A stretch of DNA of 64,000 nt from Bipolaris cookei (Eukaryota; Ascomycota; Dothideomycetes; Pleosporales; Pleosporaceae). The translations under genes were made by a program, and so were the position numbers. The stretch is taken from positions 186,001 to 250,000 of the forward strand of contig NRSV01000012.1 in assembly GCA_002286855.1 (NCBI GenBank). Direction: 5' to 3'. Below, piece by piece: positions 58,105-64,000 of this stretch. Each line of letters begins with the position of its first letter. Within the stretch, counting starts at the first letter, position 1. The notes under the pieces were generated by a model, which made no database searches, was not told where the DNA came from, and worked only from the letters and a program-made list of their open reading frames with translations.

Positions 58105-59054
58105 GCCTGTTTCATCGTTTTACATACACCAGTAAAACACCTTCCAGGGTTTCGCGTTGTAAAAGAAACCTTGCTACTTGAACAATCTAACCAACACATT
58201 CAATCGCGAAGAGCGTCTTGACCAGTGCGAAGAAGCCACATCTGCTGTTTCCCAAGACATTTATGCACTCAACTTTCGTTGTACATATGCAAGAGGCATA
58301 TTTCAAGCCATACGTTTGTCTGCAGCTAGCAAGCTCGCAAAGTCAAACTCGGACATGTAGTCTTCGACTAGTGGAAGGGACCGGTAACAGCTTACGTGTG
58401 CTCTGCATGGCTAGAAGAACCGTAGCGGCTTACCCAACATAAGTACACCGCGATACTACCGTAGAAGATCTGTGCGTTCTGCCTGCAGTCCGCCGATGTG
58501 GATCGAAGGTGGATTCGTCAAGCACAACCTCTCCATGTACACGCAGGCTTTGCCATTGCAGCAAAAGAAAACTAGTGCGGACATCCCCACAGTTTGTCAG
58601 ACTTGAATGGTAAGACCGAGAAAGCCCCGTCCACTATAGCATAGCGTATCTAATACTTGCCGTAGTCCCAACTGCTTACGAACGGACAGTCGTCTTTGTA
58701 AACCTTGTTCTTATTTTACTGTTGTTACCCGTACTACCAGCCGGAGTTGTGGCCATTTGATTTCATCATGCAATATGCTACAAATAAACGAGGATCTGTG
58801 CAGGTTACAATGCGATATATTCGAGTCCTATTTTTGGAGTCTGGAAGGGGACTCAAGATATGAGTTTCCCAACATCGAACAAATGTAAGGCTTATCCCGT
58901 GACAGTACCACTGGTTATAGACATCACTGCGAACGACCTAGCAATAAGCATTCCATGAGATTTGATTACACGCTACAACATCGAGTCCAGCTTCAACTGA
59001 CTGTCAAAAAACCCGTCTACAACATATTATACCAACAGCTATCTCCAGCCCCTT
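58105..59054. other. Intergenic; no gene seen
   Basis: 0.95 kb before the alcohol dehydrogenase stop, with short frames only. Confidence 0.5.
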
Positions 59055-60258
59055 CTAATCCTGCAAATCCAGCACAACCCTGCCCTGCAGCTTGCCCTCT
59101 TGCATCTCTTTGAAAACATCTGTCAACTTGTCCATCTTCTCAATTCTGAAATGCGACTTGACAATACCCCTGGCCGCGAACTCCATGGTCTCAATCGCCT
59201 CCTTCCTCGACCCTACTGCTGACCCTACAACTTGTAGCGATTTGGCGATCAGAAGATTAGGAGTCACACTCTTGATCGACGCATGCTCTCCCTCTGGAAC
59301 ACCAACACAGACAATACGGCCGCCGAATCGCAGCATTTCTGCTGACCGTACATACGCGGCGTTGTTACCAGTGCAGACGACGACAGCGTGAGCGCCAAGT
59401 CCATTGGTCAGCGATTGCACAGTGTCGACAACGTTCTGGTCGCCATCTACGGCAATGAAGTGCTCGGCTCCGCTTTCTATGACGAAGTCTTTCTTGCTGC
59501 TGTGATCCACGCCAATGACGCGGTGACCTATGCCCCGCGCACTGAACTGCACAGCGAGATGGCCCAGTCCGCCCCCGGCACCGGAAATCACGACCCAATT
59601 CCCGGACTCTGCATTCGTCTTACGCAGTGCTGAGTATACGGTCACGCCGGCGCAGAGTAGCGGCGCGGCGGCGTCAGAAGCGAGGGCATCAGGAATGGGT
59701 GTGACGTAATTTGCGGGGGCGAGGGCGTACTGCTGAAAGGTTCCTGGGGTGTAGTATCCCGAGACTTTCTGTTTGAGGAACAAGTCAGTAAGCAAAAGAG
59801 CCGCAGCTCATTCAATCCTTTACACATCCTCCGGGAAAGCACTAGGAATGAGTAAAGGCAGGTTAAGGAAGCAGATCAAAACTTACCGCAGTGAAGCAAC
59901 AAGCATCGAAGCCCGCCCTGCACGCCTCACATGTTTCGCAAATACCAGCAACCCACTTGATCCCCACTCTTTGCCCCAGTCTGACACTAGCATTATCCGT
60001 TCCAGGTCCCATCTGCACAATTGTTCCCACGCCCTCGTGTCCACCAACTTGCCCCGCTTGCGTGCCAAACGGCAGTGACTTCCATGAGTTTGTCATGATG
60101 CCGAGATCAGAGTGACACACGCCCGAGTGCGTCAGTTTGATGAGGACTTCGCCTTGCCCGGGCGAAGGCATGTCGAGCGTAGTTATCGCCGTGGAGATTG
60201 TGCCTGGCTTGTCATAGATGACGGCTTTGTATTTGGAGGGGAGTGAGGGGGCCGCCAT
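59055..60258 (-). CDS. Zinc alcohol dehydrogenase (ADH1 type)
   Basis: Exons 60258-59887 and 59768-59055, with a 118-bp intron (GTAAGT...AAACAG) in phase 0, give 361 aa. This is a medium-chain dehydrogenase: catalytic zinc ligands C48 (SGVCHSDLG), H74 (GGHEGVG) and C163 (PLLCAGVT); structural zinc C107, C110, C113 and C121; Rossmann loop GAGGGLG at 187-193; and D212 in IGVDHSS, which favours NAD over NADP. All key residues are present. It should interconvert primary alcohols and aldehydes (for example ethanol and acetaldehyde) in the cytosol, since no targeting sequence is seen. Which member of the fungal ADH set it is cannot be told. Confidence 0.95.
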
Positions 60259-61983
60259 ATTGATTCTTGGTAGTTCTTCTTTATCTCCTTGCGTTGGTAT
60301 TTATTTATTCTCGTGATGAGAAAGTATCGAGGAGGTGAGTCGTTAAGTTAATGGTTATCTCGAGGACTTGAAAAAAGAATGGAAAACGTTGAGCGTCCTT
60401 GATCTAGCAAAGCGCCCAGAACCTAAGCAGAAGAGTTGAATTGAAAAAAAAGAAAAGTCGTCCCAATTCAATACCATATCTTTTATACATATCCTCTCCT
60501 CAACATTACCGGTCTCCCTTCCCTTCCCCGCACTACATCATACATACTCACCTCACCTACTTCACCCAGTTTGTACTACTCCACCTACATACTGTATGTG
60601 CTTACACACAACCACTCGCTCGCTCCTCCCAACAAACCCAGGCCCAATCAGTAACTAACCCAATCCTCCCCATCTCAACTTCACACAACACATCCCGCCA
60701 TATCTTCAAGACCCTAAAAAGAGGAGAGAAAAAAAGTCGAGCCAGCAAAACTCTCCCCCAAAAAAAGCAACTCCAACACTAAAAGCCGAGGTCTAAACCC
60801 CCACCACACCCACTCCCCTTCCACCTAATTTAGTAACCTCCCCCAAGGGTCCCATCACATCCCCATTCTACTAATTAGGCCCGTAGATCATCCGCCATAC
60901 TCATTTACACCGCACTCCGCCTATGCCGGATGAAACTAAAACAGAAAAGGCGCCATGCACTAAAGTAGTAGTATGTACGGGGTACGAATATGCGAACCAA
61001 GCGCGGAACAGGGGAAGGGGGGGGACCTTAAAGGTAGGAAGCTAGTAGTGGGTTCCGTTGGAAAGGTGCAACACTAAGGGTACCGTATAATTACGTCATG
61101 TGCGTACGTAGATACATACGAATACGTACAGTTATGTGAAACGGCCCGTGGAAGGGTGTATGGATGTGAGTACGGACAGGGGTATCCGCGATAGTAGATA
61201 AATTGGGAATGCAAGAGTTCAGGGTATGGAGGATACGCGTCTGGCATTTATGAACGAAAGAGGAGGTCGGATTCCGGAGTCCCTTCCCTTGGGTGCTCGC
61301 TAATTTGCGTACTGATTTGAATAGGTATTGCCTTGTGTGTCGAAGGTGGGTGTCTCACGATTTAAGCTTGTTTTTCTTAGTGTAGAGAATGGGAATGCAA
61401 GAAGCGAGGTAGGTTGAAGCAAGTGGAGGTATGACGTAGTATTTCAGATGGTGAACAGGAAGATGCGACAAACTAGTCGCGAATCTAACCTGCCTGGCTT
61501 TTGCCCTCCTACAAGCACCAAGATAAGAGACAAGGTTTGACTACAAAACAGATTGAGTGTACGACCTGGCAAAATGTTTGACCTCAAAACACATACACAC
61601 CACACACATTTAGATAGAGGGATAAAGTTTAGATGTAAACCATCCTACAGACAGTCTTTTGTTTGAAAAAAAAACAAAAAACTACTGACACTGTCCAATG
61701 ATTCCATTAAAAGCTAAGCTAGCCAGCACATAGAATATGCCCAATTGAATCAAACTCCTTCTTTCCATGTATTAAAGGAAGAATAAGCATCTTTTAAAAG
61801 TGGTATAGTACAGAATCGTCTCGCGCATAGAAGCGTTATAGGGCGTTAGAAAGTAAAAGGCTTAAGGCTGGAAATGGGTAAAAATGAACGAAAGAAAGAC
61901 TGCCAAACACCTTGCACCATGAAAAAAATTATGCAACTTTTTCCCCGTGCTAGAAATGAGTGTTTGCGCCATGTTTGAAAAAT
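60259..61983. other. Intergenic between ADH and STE11; no gene seen
   Basis: 1.7 kb. A strongly C/T-rich tract at about 60450-60850 lies upstream of ADH. An open frame there (60441-60782 plus) lacks an ATG and is low complexity. The part near 61984 is the STE11 3' flank. Confidence 0.5.
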
Positions 61984-64000
61984 TTACGCTCCTTGGTTGG
62001 TAATGAAGGAGCTGGCAAGAAGATCGTCTGCACTAGGACGCTTCTCGTGATCGATGAGAAAAGTGTCGGCTAGGAACCTCCTAGCATCCTCGCCGGCGTT
62101 ATCAGGAATGGTTGGGCTGGCATCGCCGCTTCCACCAATCTTGAAGATGGCTTGTAGCTGCGTGCAGTTGGGATGGGGATGACTTCCAGTAAACATCTCC
62201 ACAACCAAGCAGCCAAGTGACCAAATGTCGGCTTTACGGGTGTAAGCTGTCTGTCGAACAACCTCAGGGGCCATCCAGAAGACGGAGCCTTGAAGCGAAA
62301 CGCGCTGAGCTCCCTTCTTTCCACCGCCCAAGGTGGAGGCCTCGATACGCTTGGAAATACCGAAATCCGAAATTTTAACGGAGCCCTTATTGTCAACAAG
62401 AATATTGGCACCCTTGATGTCTCGGTGAATAATATCCCGTGAGTGAAGATAGGACAGACCAGTGAGAATCTGGCGAACAAAGTTTTGGATAAGAGACTCG
62501 CCAAGAGGACCATAGTTGACTAGCATGGTCGCTACGGAGCCACCAGGGACGTATTCGAGGAAAATGTTGAGATGGCTGTCGTCCGAATTGGAACCCAGGT
62601 ATTGCACAATGTTCTTGTGCTTGAGCTCGCGAAGAAGACCAATCTCGTGTTTCAGAGCTTCGACCATATTCGTCTTCTTGTGGTCCATCTGAGAAGCGCC
62701 AGCCACAGATGGAAGCTCAACCTGTTTAACAGCCATGAGTTCACCGGTAACGGCGTGCAGCGCAAGGTACACACTGCCAAAGGAACCTTGTCCGATGAGA
62801 GCACCCTTCATGTACTTGACGTTATCCCAAGAGTCTTGCTCCAGGTACTCTGCCAGCTCATCGTCGGACTCTTCGCCGTCTTCGGCCAGGGCTTCTGACA
62901 GGCGTTTGTTGAGCGAGTCGCCATTTTCCGTGTTGCTACTGCTGCTGCCGGCGAGGCTGCTGCCGGCATCGTCAAAGTAAGACTGAAGGGTTGTGTTGCC
63001 ATCGGGGTCTGTAATGGCTAAGCTGTCTCCGACACTGTCGCCGCCAAACGATACATAAGACTTGCGATTTGGTTCCAGAGGCGACTCTTCGTCGAGTGGC
63101 TCTAGGACAGAAGACGCCAAGGAGTCTCGGTACCCACTTTGATGAGGCAATCCGAGGCGCATAACGGATAAAGGTCGAAGGGGGCGGGCCTGTGCGCCTC
63201 CTTGGAGCCAGCTGTCGGCGATGGACGGCAATGGTGGAGCGTCTTTCAAGCTAGAGGCAACGCTAAAATTAGACGCCATCGATAGACGGGACGCCGCCCG
63301 GCTGAGGCGATGTGATCGGCGTATCGACATGCGAACGGTCTTGTCGATCTCATCTTTACCGACATCAGGAAAGTAGGAAGTCAGGTCGGAAGTGATGAGC
63401 TCGCTGGGTGGGCGGGCGCCATAGAACTGCTTAAGCTTGCGCGCGCGTGCTTGGAAGTAAGGTGACCGCGAGGCTTCGGCAGGCCCTTCGAGGTTCTGAG
63501 CTGTCGAGTTGATGTGGCGTTCTCGTTCTCTGGCCGAAGTCGGTGATAGAGGGTAGCTAACGGCGGCAAGGGATTCGCCTGTCAGCTTTTCAATCTTATT
63601 TTGACTGCGGTTGCTGGCGGGTACGTAGACGCCGTGTGGTTGTTGGTAGTTTTGTTGTTGGTAGATGCCAGCAGCAGCCTTGAGTTGATCCTCATCAGGC
63701 TCGCCCGCATGGACTTTGCGGAGAATTAACCGGCCGCGTTCATGTCGGTTCGCGTCCTTGACCAGCCTGAAAAGCTCGATATCGCTCAAACGTTCCGATA
63801 GTGACGGGTCGGGATCGGAGCTGTTGAGAATGTAGAAGCAGTAATTCTTGACGTGTGCCGTATTGAGATGTCCTTTTGTCAGTGTCTTGAGCATGACCTC
63901 GTCAGCCGTTTTGCAGCCTTCAATGTTGACAACTGAAGTGCGTCCACCATCGTAGATGACACGCACGAGAGCCTTGTCGTGGGGCAGAATGGCGCTGTTG
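61984..64000 (-). CDS. STE11: MAP kinase kinase kinase STE11, 5' end beyond the window
   Basis: About 672 C-terminal codons in one exon; the frame is open across the right edge, so the N-terminus (where STE11 has its SAM domain) lies outside. Visible in order: a Byr2-type Ras-binding domain (VIYDGGRTSVVNIEG through RGRLILRKVH), a long Ser-rich linker, an acidic patch (EDGEESDDELAEYLEQDSW) and the kinase domain. The kinase has all key motifs: glycine loop GQGSFGSVY, AVKQVEL lysine, HRDIKGANIL, DFGISK, GSVFWMAPEVV, and DIWSLGC. It should phosphorylate the Ste7-type MAPKK in the pheromone and filamentous-growth cascade, needed for mating, hyphal fusion and (in pathogens) infection. Confidence 0.95.
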   Translation of the reverse strand, partial: NSAILPHDKALVRVIYDGGRTSVVNIEGCKTADEVMLKTLTKGHLNTAHVKNYCFYILNSSDPDPSLSERLSDIELFRLVKDANRHERGRLILRKVHAGEPDEDQLKAAAGIYQQQNYQQPHGVYVPASNRSQNKIEKLTGESLAAVSYPLSPTSARERERHINSTAQNLEGPAEASRSPYFQARARKLKQFYGARPPSELITSDLTSYFPDVGKDEIDKTVRMSIRRSHRLSRAASRLSMASNFSVASSLKDAPPLPSIADSWLQGGAQARPLRPLSVMRLGLPHQSGYRDSLASSVLEPLDEESPLEPNRKSYVSFGGDSVGDSLAITDPDGNTTLQSYFDDAGSSLAGSSSSNTENGDSLNKRLSEALAEDGEESDDELAEYLEQDSWDNVKYMKGALIGQGSFGSVYLALHAVTGELMAVKQVELPSVAGASQMDHKKTNMVEALKHEIGLLRELKHKNIVQYLGSNSDDSHLNIFLEYVPGGSVATMLVNYGPLGESLIQNFVRQILTGLSYLHSRDIIHRDIKGANILVDNKGSVKISDFGISKRIEASTLGGGKKGAQRVSLQGSVFWMAPEVVRQTAYTRKADIWSLGCLVVEMFTGSHPHPNCTQLQAIFKIGGSGDASPTIPDNAGEDARRFLADTFLIDHEKRPSADDLLASSFITNQGA

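Noticed and set aside
60441..60782. 113-codon plus-strand frame upstream of ADH
   Set aside because: No ATG at its beginning; composition follows the C/T-rich tract.

Overview
The window looks like nuclear DNA of a filamentous ascomycete, most likely a dothideomycete of the Pleosporales type. Grounds: introns are mostly 46-120 bp with GT...CTAAC...AG signals; there is a fungal-specific elongation factor 3, a Zn2Cys6 factor and a STE11-type MAPKKK; and there are decayed pogo/Fot1-like transposases in an AT-rich island. The placement to order is inference from protein content and gene architecture, not from a search.

Layout. 0-1.25 kb: a C2H2 zinc-finger regulator on the minus strand. 1.25-10.6 kb: a very long stretch with microsatellites, G-runs and only one weak small-gene candidate (8.2-8.5 kb). 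10.6-15.3 kb: an AT-rich island with two facing, truncated pogo transposase relics and a broken BCS1-type AAA ATPase fragment. 15.8-19.3 kb: eEF3. 20.0-20.4 kb: another pogo relic. 20.5-22.0 kb: a bestrophin-family channel. 23.7-25.4 kb: an MFS sugar-type transporter. 25.4-33.9 kb: a gene-poor accessory stretch with one small two-exon gene (26.5 kb) and unresolved minus-strand coding traces (28.9-32.2 kb).

34.0-64.0 kb is dense and housekeeping-like: UBC13 divergent from the SEACIT/GATOR2 subunit MTC5/WDR59; the mitochondrial pyruvate carrier subunit MPC2 divergent from the complex I B8 subunit; a Zn2Cys6 factor; a large unassigned fungal protein; a 78-residue protein with 15 cysteines; an F-box protein ending in a UBA domain; a small candidate two-exon gene; a zinc alcohol dehydrogenase; and STE11, which runs off the right edge.

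The divergent pairs suggest shared promoters: pyruvate import with NADH oxidation at the mitochondrial inner membrane, and K63 ubiquitination with TORC1 nutrient signalling. I see no secondary-metabolite cluster, CRISPR, rRNA or convincing tRNA. Exon coordinates were worked out by hand from splice signals and reading phase, and family calls rest on recognised motifs.
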